Shown piece by piece: positions 47,519 through 57,645 of a stretch of 64,000 bases of DNA. The notes beneath the pieces were generated by a model. The model was not told the DNA's origin. It ran no database searches and saw only the letters and a list, made by a program, of their open reading frames with translations. The position numbers and the translations under genes are program-made. Numbering within the stretch: the first letter of the stretch is position 1; each line of letters opens with the position of its first letter. Source of the DNA: Sulfuricaulis limicola (lineage in GTDB: Bacteria; Pseudomonadota; Gammaproteobacteria; Acidiferrobacterales; Sulfurifustaceae); NCBI RefSeq assembly GCF_002355735.1, contig NZ_AP014879.1, positions 1,612,001 through 1,676,000 on the forward strand, given 5' to 3'.

Positions 47519-47607
47519 ACAGGATTAACAGGATTTCGCAGGATATACAGGATTAAAAATTTTCAGGGATTTATCCTGTTAATCCTGAATAATCCTGTTA
47601 ATCCTGT
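47519..47607. repeat. ACAGGATTA-type long inverted repeat (short form)
   Basis: The left arm starts with two direct copies of the 9-base unit ACAGGATTA at 47519 and continues with degenerate copies to about 47557. The right arm, to 47607, is the reverse complement with a few mismatches; the outer 17 bases match perfectly. The element lies between frr (upstream in transcription) and uppS and fills most of that gap. In RNA it would make a long hairpin of about 35-39 bp. The same 9-base unit ends the larger elements at 54651-54905 and 63331-63591. Confidence 0.9.
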
Positions 47608-47640
47608 CTATTGATATTCCTGCACTTCAGCAGCAAGGCA

Positions 47641-48207
47641 TCACACCTGCATGATGTCCTTTTCCTTGCCCGTCACCAGCTTGTCCACTTCGCCGATGAA
47701 ATGATCGGTGAATTTCTGCACCGCCTCTTCCGCGCGCTTGTCGTCATCCTCGGTGATGAGCTTTTTCTTCAGGGCATCCTTCAGGTGCTGGTTGGAGTCG
47801 CGGCGCACGTTGCGGATCGCGACCTTGGCGTTCTCGCCCTCGGCGCGCGCGTGCTTGGACAGTTCCTTGCGCCGCTCCTCGGTCAATGCCGGCAGCGGCA
47901 CGCGGATCACGCCACCCGAGGACATCGGGTTGAGACCCAGGTCGGACTCCCGGATCGCTTTTTCGATCGCCGCCGCCTGGCTCTTGTCATACGGCGTCAC
48001 CGTCAGCGTCCGGGCGTCCGCGGCTGAGACGTTGGCCACCTGGTTCAGCGGCGTCTTGTTGCCGTAATAATCGACACGCACGTTTTCGAGCAGGCCGGGA
48101 TGGGCCCGCCCGGTGCGAATCTTGCCCAGGTCGTTTTTCAGCGTTTCTACCGACTTTGCCATACGCGTTTCCGCGTCTTTCTTGATGCTCTCGACTGATT
48201 GCGTCAT
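47641..48207 (-). CDS. frr: Ribosome recycling factor
   Basis: About 188 residues from the ATG at 48205-48207 ([20 protein letters not shown]); an upstream in-frame start at 48318 adds a Pro/Arg-rich stretch overlapping pyrH and is rejected. Family motifs are [79 protein letters not shown] and [20 protein letters not shown]. It splits post-termination ribosomes with EF-G. The start codon follows the pyrH stop by 2 bases. Confidence 0.97.
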   Translation of the reverse strand: MTQSVESIKKDAETRMAKSVETLKNDLGKIRTGRAHPGLLENVRVDYYGNKTPLNQVANVSAADARTLTVTPYDKSQAAAIEKAIRESDLGLNPMSSGGVIRVPLPALTEERRKELSKHARAEGENAKVAIRNVRRDSNQHLKDALKKKLITEDDDKRAEEAVQKFTDHFIGEVDKLVTGKEKDIMQV

Positions 48208-48209
48208 GG

Positions 48210-48941
48210 CTATGCTCCTTTCACGAGTGTGCCGACATCTTCTCCCCGGCAGACACGCAGCAGGTTGCCGGCTTTCTGGATACTGAACACGCGCAGGTGC
48301 ATCTTCTGGTCGCGGCACAGCGCGATTGAAGCCGCGTCCATCACGCCCAGCCGCTTCTCCAGCACTTCATCGAAGCTGATGGTTTCGAAACGTTTGGCGT
48401 CCGGATGTTTCACCGGATCGCGGTCGTACACGCCGTCCACCTTGGTGGCCTTGAGCACCACGTCGGCGCCGATCTCCATCCCGCGCAGCGTTGCCGCGGT
48501 ATCGGTGGTAAAAAAGGGATTGCCGGTGCCCGCGGCAAAAATCACCACGCGCCCCTGTTCGAGATGGCGTATCGCGCGGCGGCGGACGTAGGGCTCCACC
48601 ACCTGGTCGACCCGCAGGGCCGATTGCACGCGCACGGGAACGTCCAGTTTTTCCAGCGCGTCCTGCATGGCGAGTGAATTCATCACGGTGGCGAGCATGC
48701 CCATGTAATCGGCCGAGGCCCGATCCATGCCCTGGGCCGAGGGCGCGATGCCGCGGAAAATGTTGCCGCCACCGATCACGACGGCCAGCTGCACGCCGGT
48801 GGCGACCACCGTCTTGATCTCGGCGGCGACACGCATCAGCACCTCGCGATTGATGCCGTAGGCGTCGGAACCCATGAGCGCCTCGCCGGAGAGCTTGAGC
48901 AGCACGCGGCGGTAGGCGGGAACCCCGGATGCGCTCGTCAA
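48210..48941 (-). CDS. pyrH: Uridylate kinase
   Basis: A 243-residue hexameric UMP kinase of the amino-acid-kinase fold. Motifs are [80 protein letters not shown] and [20 protein letters not shown]. It feeds UDP and thus UDP-sugars. It follows tsf after 3 bases, in the canonical order rpsB-tsf-pyrH-frr. Confidence 0.97.
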   Translation of the reverse strand: MTSASGVPAYRRVLLKLSGEALMGSDAYGINREVLMRVAAEIKTVVATGVQLAVVIGGGNIFRGIAPSAQGMDRASADYMGMLATVMNSLAMQDALEKLDVPVRVQSALRVDQVVEPYVRRRAIRHLEQGRVVIFAAGTGNPFFTTDTAATLRGMEIGADVVLKATKVDGVYDRDPVKHPDAKRFETISFDEVLEKRLGVMDAASIALCRDQKMHLRVFSIQKAGNLLRVCRGEDVGTLVKGA

Positions 48942-48944
48942 GGT

Positions 48945-49832
48945 TTACGCCCCTTTGACGGTCGCCATCACTTCGGCGGCGAAATTGTCGGAGCGCTTCT
49001 CCAGACCTTCTCCGACTTCATAGCGGATGAAGCCTTTCACGCTGGCGCTTTTGGACTTGAGCAGTTTTTCGACCGTGGTCTCCGGGTCTTTCACGAACGG
49101 CTGGCCCAGGAGGGTGATTTCACCGAGATACTTGTTGACCCGGCCCATGACCATTTTTTCAATGATGTCCGCCGGCTTGCCGCTGGCCTTGGCCTGTTCG
49201 GCGAAGATTTCCTTCTCCTTGGCCACGGCCGCGGCCGGCACCTGATCCTTCGAAACATATTCCGGTCGGCTGGCGGCAACATGCATGGCGATGTCCTTGG
49301 CGAGATTCTCATCGCCGCCTTCCAGCACCACCAGCACGCCGATCTTGCGGCCATGGACATAGCTGCCGATATGGCCCTGGCCCGTCGTCAGCCGTTCGAA
49401 GCGGCGGACATTGATATTCTCGCCCAGCTTCATGACCAGTCCTTCGCGCACCTGGGCCACGGTGGCCGGCGCGCCGTCCTGGTGCGGGAGCCGGTAGAGC
49501 GCGTCCACGTCCGCCGGCTGGGCGGCGGCTACGCGCGCCGCAACGGCGCCGGCAAAGGCATCGAATTCATCGCCCTTGGCGACGAAGTCGGTTTCGCAAT
49601 TCACCTCGGCCATGGCGGCGGTCTTGCGATCGGCGCTGACATGAATCCCGATCGTGCCTTCGGCGGCGATGCGCCCCGCCTTCTTCTCGACCTTGGCGCC
49701 GGCGCGCTTGCGCAGCAAATCCGCCGCCGCCTCCATGTCGCCGTTGGTTTCCGTGAGCGCGGCCTTGCACTCCATCATGCCGAGCCCGGTGCGCTCGCGC
49801 AGTTCTTTCACTTGTTGTGCTGAGATGCTCAT
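48945..49832 (-). CDS. tsf: Elongation factor Ts
   Basis: A 295-residue nucleotide-exchange factor for EF-Tu. The N-terminal UBA-like module ([39 protein letters not shown]) contains the conserved TGLGMMECK; the core continues with [20 protein letters not shown] and [16 protein letters not shown], with TDFVA being the EF-Tu contact. It ends in the usual short helix with VATVKGA-type residues. The rpsB-tsf gap carries a hairpin repeat and a terminator-like stem. Confidence 0.97.
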   Translation of the reverse strand: MSISAQQVKELRERTGLGMMECKAALTETNGDMEAAADLLRKRAGAKVEKKAGRIAAEGTIGIHVSADRKTAAMAEVNCETDFVAKGDEFDAFAGAVAARVAAAQPADVDALYRLPHQDGAPATVAQVREGLVMKLGENINVRRFERLTTGQGHIGSYVHGRKIGVLVVLEGGDENLAKDIAMHVAASRPEYVSKDQVPAAAVAKEKEIFAEQAKASGKPADIIEKMVMGRVNKYLGEITLLGQPFVKDPETTVEKLLKSKSASVKGFIRYEVGEGLEKRSDNFAAEVMATVKGA

Positions 49833-49858
49833 AATTTCATAAACCCATAATTAATTTC

Positions 49859-49951
49859 GCCACAGAGCACACAGAGATCACAGAGGAAAAACGACCATAA
49901 ATTTTGCTTCGGTATTTTTAAACTCTCTGTGTTCTCTGTGCCCTCTGTGGC
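49859..49951. repeat. CACAGAG-type long inverted repeat
   Basis: The left arm (49859-49885) holds three 9-base-spaced copies of a CACAGAG core: GCCACAGAG, CACACAGAG, ATCACAGAG. The right arm (49925-49951) is the reverse complement with about four mismatches. They are separated by an AT-rich loop of 39 bases. It lies between rpsB (upstream) and tsf, after the terminator-like stem at 49967-49987. Confidence 0.9.
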
Positions 49952-49960
49952 CAAGATTCA

Positions 49961-49987
49961 TAAAACCAAGGGGGCATTGCCCCCTTG
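49961..49987 (-). terminator. Terminator-like stem after rpsB (attenuator)
   Basis: On the minus strand CAAGGGGGC pairs perfectly with GCCCCCTTG around a 3-base loop, followed by GGTTTTATG, starting about 13 bases after the rpsB stop. It can act as a partial terminator so that S2 is made in excess over EF-Ts, as known between these genes in E. coli. The T-run is short, so read-through into tsf is likely. Confidence 0.65.
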
Positions 49988-49999
49988 ATGTCACACTGT

Positions 50000-50926
<927 letters not shown>

Positions 50927-51184
50927 GATATCTCCTTCGGGTTTTTCCGCCGCGGATCCCATGCATCAATCCAGCCTGTCCCGTGGGGGACGGACCGGAC
51001 ACCCGGATGCCTGTGACGATGCCGCGTGTGGGTTTAGGGTTTAACAACACGAACTGCGGGCGGCTTTATACCATAATGAGGCCGATTACGACAATGTTTT
51101 CATGGGTTTGGGCGGGAATTCCTGCGCGAAAGGGCTTTGTAAAACCGCTCTATTCCCGGACAATACGGCTGTAACCAAGCGCTT

Positions 51185-51952
51185 ATGCCTGTCACCATCA
51201 AAAACCCCGCGGAAATCGAGAAAATGCGCGTCGCCGGCCGGCTCGCCGCCGAGGTGCTGCGCATGATACGGCCGCATGTCCAGCCCGGGATCACCACCGG
51301 CGAGCTCGACCGGCTGTGCCACGATTACATCGTCAACGAGCAACAGGCCATCCCGGCGCCGCTCAATTACAAGGGCTTCCCGCGCTCCATCTGCACCTCG
51401 GTGAATCACCAGGTGTGCCACGGCATCCCGGGCGACAAGAAACTCAAGAAAGGCGATATCGTCAACATCGACGTCACCGTCATCAAGGACGGTTATCACG
51501 GCGACACCAGCAAAATGTTTTTCGTGGGCGAACCGTCGGTGCAGGCGAAACGGCTGGTGCAGGTGACGCACGAGTGCATGCTCAAGGGCATCGAAATGGT
51601 GCGGCCGGGAATCCGGCTGGGAGATATCGGCCACGCCATCCAGCGGCACGCCGAGGAGCACGGGTTTTCGGTGGTGCGGGAATACTGCGGCCACGGCATC
51701 GGGCAGGAATTCCACGAAGACCCGCAGGTGCTGCATTACGGCATGCCGGGAACGGGCATGGCGCTGGAGTCCGGCATGACCTTCACCATCGAACCCATGA
51801 TCAATGCCGGCCGGCGGGAAGTGAAACTGCTGCCCGACAACTGGACCGTGGTCACGCGCGATCACTCGCTGTCCGCGCAATGGGAACACACCGTGCTGGT
51901 GACGCCAACGGGACACGAAGTGCTCACGCTCGCGTCCGGCGACGATCCATAA
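51185..51952 (+). CDS. map: Methionine aminopeptidase, type I
   Basis: A 255-residue metalloprotease removing N-terminal Met from new proteins. Motifs are MPVTIKNPAEIEKMRVAGRL at the start, NHQVCHGIPGDKKLKKGDIV, NIDVTVIKDGYHGDTSKMFF with two Asp metal ligands, YCGHGIGQEFHEDPQV with the His ligand, and MTFTIEPMINAG with Glu. It is divergent from rpsB, the usual arrangement in gammaproteobacteria. The 258-base gap should hold both promoters; no leader structure was resolved there. Confidence 0.97.
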   Translation: MPVTIKNPAEIEKMRVAGRLAAEVLRMIRPHVQPGITTGELDRLCHDYIVNEQQAIPAPLNYKGFPRSICTSVNHQVCHGIPGDKKLKKGDIVNIDVTVIKDGYHGDTSKMFFVGEPSVQAKRLVQVTHECMLKGIEMVRPGIRLGDIGHAIQRHAEEHGFSVVREYCGHGIGQEFHEDPQVLHYGMPGTGMALESGMTFTIEPMINAGRREVKLLPDNWTVVTRDHSLSAQWEHTVLVTPTGHEVLTLASGDDP

Positions 51953-51957
51953 CGATC

Positions 51958-54648
51958 ATGTCCGGCGCCAGGGAAACCCTTTTCAACAGCCGCGAATTCG
52001 AACAGTCGCTGGCCGCCACCGACAAGCCCCTCCCCCTGTTTCGCGCCGCGTTGCAGGCCGGTCGCGAAAATCTCAAGCAACGATTTTTTCAACATAGCGG
52101 CGCCACGCTGCTGGTGACGGCGCACGCCAGACTGATCGACCAGTTGATCGTGCGCGCCTGGAAGCGGCACTTGTCCCTGCTGCCCCCCGGCTTTCGCATC
52201 GCCCTGGTAGCCGTGGGCGGTTACGGGCGAGGTGAACTGCATCCCGCCTCCGATATCGATCTCATGGTGTTGCTGGAAAAGGACAAGCCGGCCAAAACAC
52301 GAGCCTTCATTGAGGCCCTGATCCGTTTTTTCTGGGACATGGGACTGGAAGTCGGCCACAGCGTGCGCACCCTGAAAGACTGCGTGCGCGAGGCGAAAGA
52401 CGACATCACTGTGGCGACCAACCTCATGGAGTCGCGCCTGCTCGATGGTGATGAGAAGCTGTTCCATAAAATGCGCGTGCTCACGCATGCCTCGAAAATA
52501 TGGCCGAGCCGGAAATTCTTCGCCGCCAAGCACCAGGAGCAGATACAGCGGCATCACCATTTCCACGACACCGCCTACAACCTGGAACCGAACATCAAGG
52601 ACGGTCCGGGCGGGCTGCGCGACATCCACATGATCTCGTGGGTGGCGCAACGGCATTTCGACACAACATCCCTGCATGACCTGGTCAAGCCCGGCTTCCT
52701 GAACGAAGAGGAATACCGCACGCTGATCCGGGGGCGGAACTTCCTGTGGCACGTGCGCGCCGGACTGCATTACCTCGCCGACCGGCGCGAAGACCGGCTG
52801 CTCTTCGATCACCAGCGCGAGCTGGCGAAACACTTCGGCTACAAGGACCGTCCCGGTTTCCTCGCCGTCGAGCAGTTCATGAAGCGCTACTACCGCACCG
52901 TCAAGGAACTGTCTCTGCTCAATGAAATCCTGTTGCAACACTTCGAGGAGGTCATCCTTGCTCGCGGGCGCATCAAAATCCACCCCATCAACCGCCGCTT
53001 TCAGTCCCATCACGGTTTCCTGGAAGTGACGCACCCGCGGGTGTTCGAGCGCGCGTCGTTTGCGCTGCTGGAAATGTTCCTGCTCATGCAGCAACACCCC
53101 GAACTCAAGGGCGTGCGCGCCGGCACCATCCGCCTGGTGCGCGCCAACCTGCATCGCATCGACAACAAATTCCGCAAGGACCTCGCCTGCCGCAGCCTGT
53201 TCATGGAGATCATGCGCCAGCCGCGCGGCATCACGCACGAACTGCGGCGCATGAACGCCTACGGCGTGCTCGGCGCCTACCTGCCGGCCTTCGGGCGCAT
53301 CGTCGGGCAGATGCAGCATGACCTGTTCCATGTCTACACCGTCGACGCGCACTCGCTCATGGTGGTGCGCAACCTGCGCCGCTTCACGTTGCCGGAATTC
53401 CGCGATGAATTTCCGCTCGCCAGCGAGCTGATCCAGAAACTGGTCAAGCCCGAACGCCTGTATCTCGGCGGGCTGTTTCACGACATCGCCAAGGGACGCG
53501 GCGGCGACCACTCCGAGCTCGGTGAAAAAGAGGCCCAGGCCTTCTGCCGTCAGCACAACCTGAGCGAATACGACACCCGCTTCGTCTGCTGGCTGGTGCG
53601 CTACCACTTGCTGATGTCGGCCACCGCGCAGCGCGAGGATATTTCCGATCCCGACGTCGTGCTGCGCTTCGCCCAGCGGGTCGGCGATCAGGAGCATCTC
53701 GACAATCTCTATCTGCTGACCGTGGCCGACATGCGCGGCACCAGTCCGGCCGTGTGGAATACCTGGAAAGGCCGCTTGCTGTCGCAGCTCCATAGCGCCA
53801 CCTCGCGCTTGTTGCTGCGCGGCATCGCCCAGCCGATCGATCTGGAAGAGCATGTCGCCGATCTGCGCCGGTCGGTACTGGACCGGCTGCGGCCGGCCGG
53901 GATTCCGGAGCCGGCCGTCATGCGCTTCTGGCAGGACCTCGATGCGGAATACTTCCTGCCCTACGACGTGGAAAGTCTCGCCTGGCACGCCCAGGCTCTC
54001 GCCGCGGCCCCTGCCACCGATCTGCCGATCGTGGCCACACGCTACACGCCGGAACTTGGCGGCAGCGAATTCCTGATTTACACCCCGGACCGCGACGATC
54101 TGTTCGCAATCATGACCGCGGGCTTCGACCGCCTGAACCTGTCCATCATGGATGCCCGCATACATACGCTGCGCAACGGTTTCGCGCTCGACACCTTCGT
54201 GGCGCTGGACCATTCCGGCCAGCCGGTGAGCGATGCGCGCGCCCTGGAGCAGTTGCAAAAAACCATGCGCGACCAGTTGTTGCGCCCGCAACCGGGACGG
54301 GAAATCCAGACAACGGGCCTGCAACGCCAGCTCAAGCACTTCCCCATTGAAACGCGTGTAACCTTCAGTCCGTCACCGAAGGGACAGCTCACCATCATGG
54401 AAGTCACGGCGCAGGACCGGCCGGGGCTGCTCTACCAGGTGGCGCTCGCGCTCAAGCACTGCCGGGTGAACCTGGTGGCCGCCAAGGTGGCCACCTACGG
54501 CGAGCGCGCCGAGGATATTTTTTTCGTCAACGCCCGCGACCGCCAGCCGCTGACGGACAAAACCCAGCTCGCCTGTCTCGAGGCCGAGATCATCCGGCGC
54601 CTCACACCCGCTTCGGAGAAATCCGAGACGCGCACAGTCGAGTTTTAA
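51958..54648 (+). CDS. glnD: Bifunctional [protein-PII] uridylyltransferase/uridylyl-removing enzyme
   Basis: 896 residues from the ATG at 51958, 5 bases after map; longer in-frame starts read through map. The nucleotidyltransferase motif is VAVGGYGRGELHPASDIDLM with Asp99 and Asp101. The HD hydrolase domain starts near residue 500 (YLGGLFHDIAKGRGGDHSEL). Two ACT domains follow, about 700-780 (TDLPIVATRYTPELGGSEFL) and 810-890 (VTFSPSPKGQLTIMEVTAQD, RPGLLYQVALALKHCRVNLV). It senses glutamine and modifies PII to control nitrogen metabolism. Its stop codon is 2 bases before the large structured repeat at 54651-54905. Confidence 0.97.
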   Translation: MSGARETLFNSREFEQSLAATDKPLPLFRAALQAGRENLKQRFFQHSGATLLVTAHARLIDQLIVRAWKRHLSLLPPGFRIALVAVGGYGRGELHPASDIDLMVLLEKDKPAKTRAFIEALIRFFWDMGLEVGHSVRTLKDCVREAKDDITVATNLMESRLLDGDEKLFHKMRVLTHASKIWPSRKFFAAKHQEQIQRHHHFHDTAYNLEPNIKDGPGGLRDIHMISWVAQRHFDTTSLHDLVKPGFLNEEEYRTLIRGRNFLWHVRAGLHYLADRREDRLLFDHQRELAKHFGYKDRPGFLAVEQFMKRYYRTVKELSLLNEILLQHFEEVILARGRIKIHPINRRFQSHHGFLEVTHPRVFERASFALLEMFLLMQQHPELKGVRAGTIRLVRANLHRIDNKFRKDLACRSLFMEIMRQPRGITHELRRMNAYGVLGAYLPAFGRIVGQMQHDLFHVYTVDAHSLMVVRNLRRFTLPEFRDEFPLASELIQKLVKPERLYLGGLFHDIAKGRGGDHSELGEKEAQAFCRQHNLSEYDTRFVCWLVRYHLLMSATAQREDISDPDVVLRFAQRVGDQEHLDNLYLLTVADMRGTSPAVWNTWKGRLLSQLHSATSRLLLRGIAQPIDLEEHVADLRRSVLDRLRPAGIPEPAVMRFWQDLDAEYFLPYDVESLAWHAQALAAAPATDLPIVATRYTPELGGSEFLIYTPDRDDLFAIMTAGFDRLNLSIMDARIHTLRNGFALDTFVALDHSGQPVSDARALEQLQKTMRDQLLRPQPGREIQTTGLQRQLKHFPIETRVTFSPSPKGQLTIMEVTAQDRPGLLYQVALALKHCRVNLVAAKVATYGERAEDIFFVNARDRQPLTDKTQLACLEAEIIRRLTPASEKSETRTVEF

Positions 54649-54650
54649 TA

Positions 54651-54905
54651 GACAGGATTAAGCAGGGCGAGCCGGAAACAGACGAAGACACTTAACGTGT
54701 CTTCGTCCCGGCGAGCGCCCCGCCACGGATGGCGGGGCCGAGTCTCCCGAAGCCGCCGTGGCCGCGCCAGGGAGGGCATGCCTTCCCTGGCGTCGCACCC
54801 AGGCTTCGATAAACCCCAGCCCGCACATCCCTGTGCGGGCGCTCAGCGGCGCTGATGCACGTTAAGTGCATCAGCGAAAACTCCGCTTCGCCCTGTTAAT
54901 CCTGT
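54651..54905. repeat. Large multi-hairpin structured repeat, copy A
   Basis: A 255-base element bounded by a terminal inverted repeat: ACAGGATTAAGCAGGGCGA at the left and TCGCCCTGTTAATCCTGT at the right pair along 18 bases with one bulge. Inside are five hairpins: 54681-54707 (11-bp stem, loop TTAAC), 54717-54738 (9 bp), 54765-54792 (9 bp), 54819-54840 (9 bp, loop TCCC) and 54850-54876 (11 bp, loop GTTAA). GAGCGCCC (54713-54720) can also pair with GGGCGCTC (54837-54844). The element nearly fills the gap between the convergent glnD and livF genes. A second copy in the same orientation is at 63331-63591. No coding frame is conserved between the copies. Confidence 0.92.
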
Positions 54906-54912
54906 GAATTGG

Positions 54913-55623
54913 TCAGCCACCGAGATAGCACTCCTGCACCTTCGTATCCCTGAGCAGGGCCTGCGCCGAATCGGCGAGCACGATGTTTCCGCTTTCCATG
55001 ACGTAACCGCGGTGACTGACCTCGAGGGCGAGCCGGGCGTTCTGTTCCACCAGCAGCAGCGTCATGCCCTCTTCGGCAATCCGTTTGATGATCTCAAAAA
55101 TCTTTTGCACCAGCATCGGCGCCAGCCCCATGCTGGGTTCGTCGAGCAGCAGCAGGCGCGGGCGGCTCATCAGTGCGCGGCCGATGGCCAGCATCTGCTG
55201 TTCGCCGCCGGAAAGCGTGCCGGCCTGTTGCGTGCGCCGCTCGGCCAGGCGCGGGAAAAGATCGTAGAGACGGTCCATATCGGCGCGGATGGCGGCGTGG
55301 TCGCGGCGCGCGTAGGCGCCGATTTTCAGGTTCTCCTCCAGCGTCAGGCGCCCGAAGATTCCCCGTCCTTCCGGCACCAGCGAAATGCCGCGACGCACCA
55401 GTTCGTACGAAGGCCGGCCGGTGACGGAGGTGCCCTCGTACAGGATTTCGCCGCGGCTCGGCGGCAGCATGCCGCACAGGGATTTGAGCGTGGTGGTCTT
55501 GCCTGCGCCGTTGGCGCCAATCAGGCATACGAGCTCGCCCTCTTTCACCGTCAGGTCGATGCCCTTGACGGCGCGAATGCCGCCGTAGGACACCTCCAGT
55601 CCGCGCGTTTCCAGAAAACTCAT
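54913..55623 (-). CDS. livF: Branched-chain amino-acid-type ABC transporter, ATP-binding protein LivF
   Basis: A 236-residue ABC ATPase. Walker A is LIGANGAGKTTTLKSL, the signature motif is GTLSGGEQQMLAIGRALMSR, Walker B is LLLLDEPSMGLAPMLVQ and the His loop is LLVEQNARLALEVS. The short GLAP motif is typical for LivF. It pairs with LivG under the LivHM permease in the inner membrane. The start overlaps the livG stop as ATGA. It is the last gene of the operon; the structured repeat copy A lies just beyond. Confidence 0.95.
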   Translation of the reverse strand: MSFLETRGLEVSYGGIRAVKGIDLTVKEGELVCLIGANGAGKTTTLKSLCGMLPPSRGEILYEGTSVTGRPSYELVRRGISLVPEGRGIFGRLTLEENLKIGAYARRDHAAIRADMDRLYDLFPRLAERRTQQAGTLSGGEQQMLAIGRALMSRPRLLLLDEPSMGLAPMLVQKIFEIIKRIAEEGMTLLLVEQNARLALEVSHRGYVMESGNIVLADSAQALLRDTKVQECYLGG

Positions 55624-56396
55624 GGCACGCTCGCCCCCAGATAAGCCTCGATGACGCGCGGGTCGCGCTTAACCTCGGCCGGCACGCCCTCGGCGATTAT
55701 CCTGCCGTAATCGAGCACGGCAACGCGATCGCACAGGCCCATCACCAGTTTCACATCGTGCTCGATCAGCAGCAGGGTCACACCATCGGCGCGGATTTTC
55801 TGTAACAAGTCCTGAAGCCGGGCGGTTTCGCTGGGATTCATACCGGCGGCCGGCTCGTCGAGCGCCAGCAGCATCGGATCGGTGGCCAGGGCGCGCGCGA
55901 TTTCAAGCCGGCGCTGATCGCCGTAAGCTAGATGCTTGGCCGGCATGTAGGCCTGTTTCATGATGCCGACGTATTCCAGCAATTCGCGCGCCCGCTGCTG
56001 GATCGCCGTCTCTTCCGCGCGGGTATCGCGGTCACGCAGGATGGCCCCGATGATACCGGCGCGCGTGCGCAGGTGCCGCCCCACCATGACGTTTTCGATC
56101 GCCGTCATGTTGGCGAACAGGCGTATGTTCTGAAACGTGCGCGCCATGCCGAGCGCTGCCACCTGGTTCGGCCTGAGTCCGGAAATCCGTTTGCCGCGCA
56201 AACTGATGCTGCCGGTGTCGGTCCGGTACAAGCCGGTGAGGACGTTGAACAGGGTCGTCTTGCCGGCGCCATTCGGCCCGATCAGTCCGTAAATCTCGCC
56301 GGCGCGAATATGCAGCGACACGTCCTGCAGCGCTGCCAGGCCACCGAAATACCTGGACACGCCGCTGACGTTGAGCAGCGTTTCCGTATCCGACAT
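55620..56396 (-). CDS. livG: Branched-chain amino-acid-type ABC transporter, ATP-binding protein LivG
   Basis: About 258 residues starting MSDTETLLNVSGVSRYFGGL (ATG 56394-56396), 10 bases after the livM stop; an ATG nine codons upstream overlaps livM and is the alternative. Walker A is IGPNGAGKTTLFNVLTGLYR, the signature-region LAYGDQRRLEIARALATDP, Walker B MLLALDEPAAGMNPSET and the His switch LLIEHDVKLVMGLCDRV. These, and ALGMARTFQNIRLFANMTA, are LivG hallmarks. It energises uptake with LivF. Confidence 0.94.
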   Translation of the reverse strand: MSDTETLLNVSGVSRYFGGLAALQDVSLHIRAGEIYGLIGPNGAGKTTLFNVLTGLYRTDTGSISLRGKRISGLRPNQVAALGMARTFQNIRLFANMTAIENVMVGRHLRTRAGIIGAILRDRDTRAEETAIQQRARELLEYVGIMKQAYMPAKHLAYGDQRRLEIARALATDPMLLALDEPAAGMNPSETARLQDLLQKIRADGVTLLLIEHDVKLVMGLCDRVAVLDYGRIIAEGVPAEVKRDPRVIEAYLGASVP

Positions 56397-56406
56397 CGGT
56401 TTTGCT

Positions 56407-57534
56407 TCAGCGCCGGGCGTCATAAAGCGAAGCCTGTTCCTGGGCCAGCACCGAGGCGTCGGAGCCGAATTCCTGGCGCCGGCGCACCGATGGCAGCAAA
56501 CCGGCGGGACGGAAGATCATGATCAAAACCAGCGCCAGCCCGAATATCAGCATGCGCAGGTCGGCGGGGTCCGCCAGGATGCGCCCGAACAGGTAATTTT
56601 GCAGCTCACCGATGTAGCGCAAGGCCTCGGGGAATATGGTCAGCAGCACGGCGCCGAGAATGACGCCGGCGATATTGCCCATGCCGCCGAGCACGATCAT
56701 GCACAGGACGATGATGGACTCGAACAGATTGAAGCTTTCCGGGCTGATGAAGCCCTGGAAGCCCGCGAACAACCCGCCGCTGATGCCGGCGAACGACGCG
56801 CCCATGGCGAAGGCCAGCAGCTTGATGTTGCGCGTGTTGATGCCCATGGCTTCGGCCGCTACCTCGTCCTCGCGGATCGCCACCCAGGCGCGCCCGATGC
56901 GCGAGTTTTGCAGGCGCAGCGACACGAAGATGATTAACAGCGCGAGCGCGAGAAACAGATAGTAATAAGTATAAATTCCGGGGAAGCTCAGCCCGAACAG
57001 GGTATGCGTCTGGCTGAATGAAAAACCGCCAAACGCAATCGGATCGATCAGGTTGACGCCTTGCGGGCCGTTCGTGATATTCACGGGCGCGTTGAGGTTG
57101 TTGAGGAATATGCGGATGATCTCGCCGAAGCCGAGCGTCACGATGGCCAGGTAATCGCCGCGCAAGCGCAGGGTCGGGGCGCCCAGCAGGATACCGAAAA
57201 CAGCGGCGATACCGGCGCCGATCGGCAACAGCGCCCAGAACGGCAGATGCAGCCCGAAATGCGGCGATGCCAGCAAGGCATAAACATAGGCGCCGACGGC
57301 ATAAAACGCGATATAACCGAGATCGAGCAGGCCGGCGTAACCGACCACGATATTGAGTCCGAGCGCGAGCATGACGTACAGCAGCGTGAAATCGAGGATA
57401 CGCACCCACCCGCGTCCGAGCACCTCGCCGGTCAGGAACGGCAAGGCCGCCAGCAGCACCGCCAGCGCGATATAGGTGGCCCAGACCGCGCGGCGGTCGT
57501 GTCTCCATTTTTGCCAGCGTTCGATCATGAACAT
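56407..57534 (-). CDS. livM: Branched-chain amino-acid-type ABC transporter permease LivM
   Basis: A 375-residue inner-membrane permease with about 9-10 helices. Family segments are LNIVVGYAGLLDLGYIAFYA, LRLRGDYLAIVTLGFGEIIR (coupling region) and MGNIAGVILGAVLLTIFPEA. Residues about 150-175 (NINNGPQGVNLIDPIA-like loop) are typical of LivM. The start may be M1 or M3. It follows livH after about 110 bases; that gap contains the GCCAAGA-type hairpin repeat. Confidence 0.93.
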   Translation of the reverse strand: MFMIERWQKWRHDRRAVWATYIALAVLLAALPFLTGEVLGRGWVRILDFTLLYVMLALGLNIVVGYAGLLDLGYIAFYAVGAYVYALLASPHFGLHLPFWALLPIGAGIAAVFGILLGAPTLRLRGDYLAIVTLGFGEIIRIFLNNLNAPVNITNGPQGVNLIDPIAFGGFSFSQTHTLFGLSFPGIYTYYYLFLALALLIIFVSLRLQNSRIGRAWVAIREDEVAAEAMGINTRNIKLLAFAMGASFAGISGGLFAGFQGFISPESFNLFESIIVLCMIVLGGMGNIAGVILGAVLLTIFPEALRYIGELQNYLFGRILADPADLRMLIFGLALVLIMIFRPAGLLPSVRRRQEFGSDASVLAQEQASLYDARR

Positions 57535-57556
57535 TATGTATTAAAAAAAAGAAATT

Positions 57557-57628
57557 AACCGCCAAGACGCCAAGAACGCCAAGTTTTTACTGTTGAAAAA
57601 AATGGTCTTTCTTGGCGTCTTGGCGGTT
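57557..57628. repeat. GCCAAGA-type long inverted repeat
   Basis: The left arm has three 9-base-spaced copies of a GCCAAG core (57557-57583). The right arm (57611-57628) is the perfect reverse complement of the first 18 bases, AACCGCCAAGACGCCAAG. The two are separated by about 27-36 bases of AT-rich loop. It lies between livH (upstream) and livM. Confidence 0.9.
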
Positions 57629-57645
57629 CAAGATCATATTAATAA

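Noticed and set aside
47519-47607. Iterated 9-base units as a possible CRISPR array
   Set aside because: Units are 9 bases without spacers, the array is an inverted repeat, and no cas genes are present.
51862-54339. 825-codon open frame on the minus strand opposite glnD
   Set aside because: It lies entirely antisense to a well-conserved glnD and has the His/Gln/Arg-rich composition of a shadow frame in GC-rich DNA; no family resemblance.
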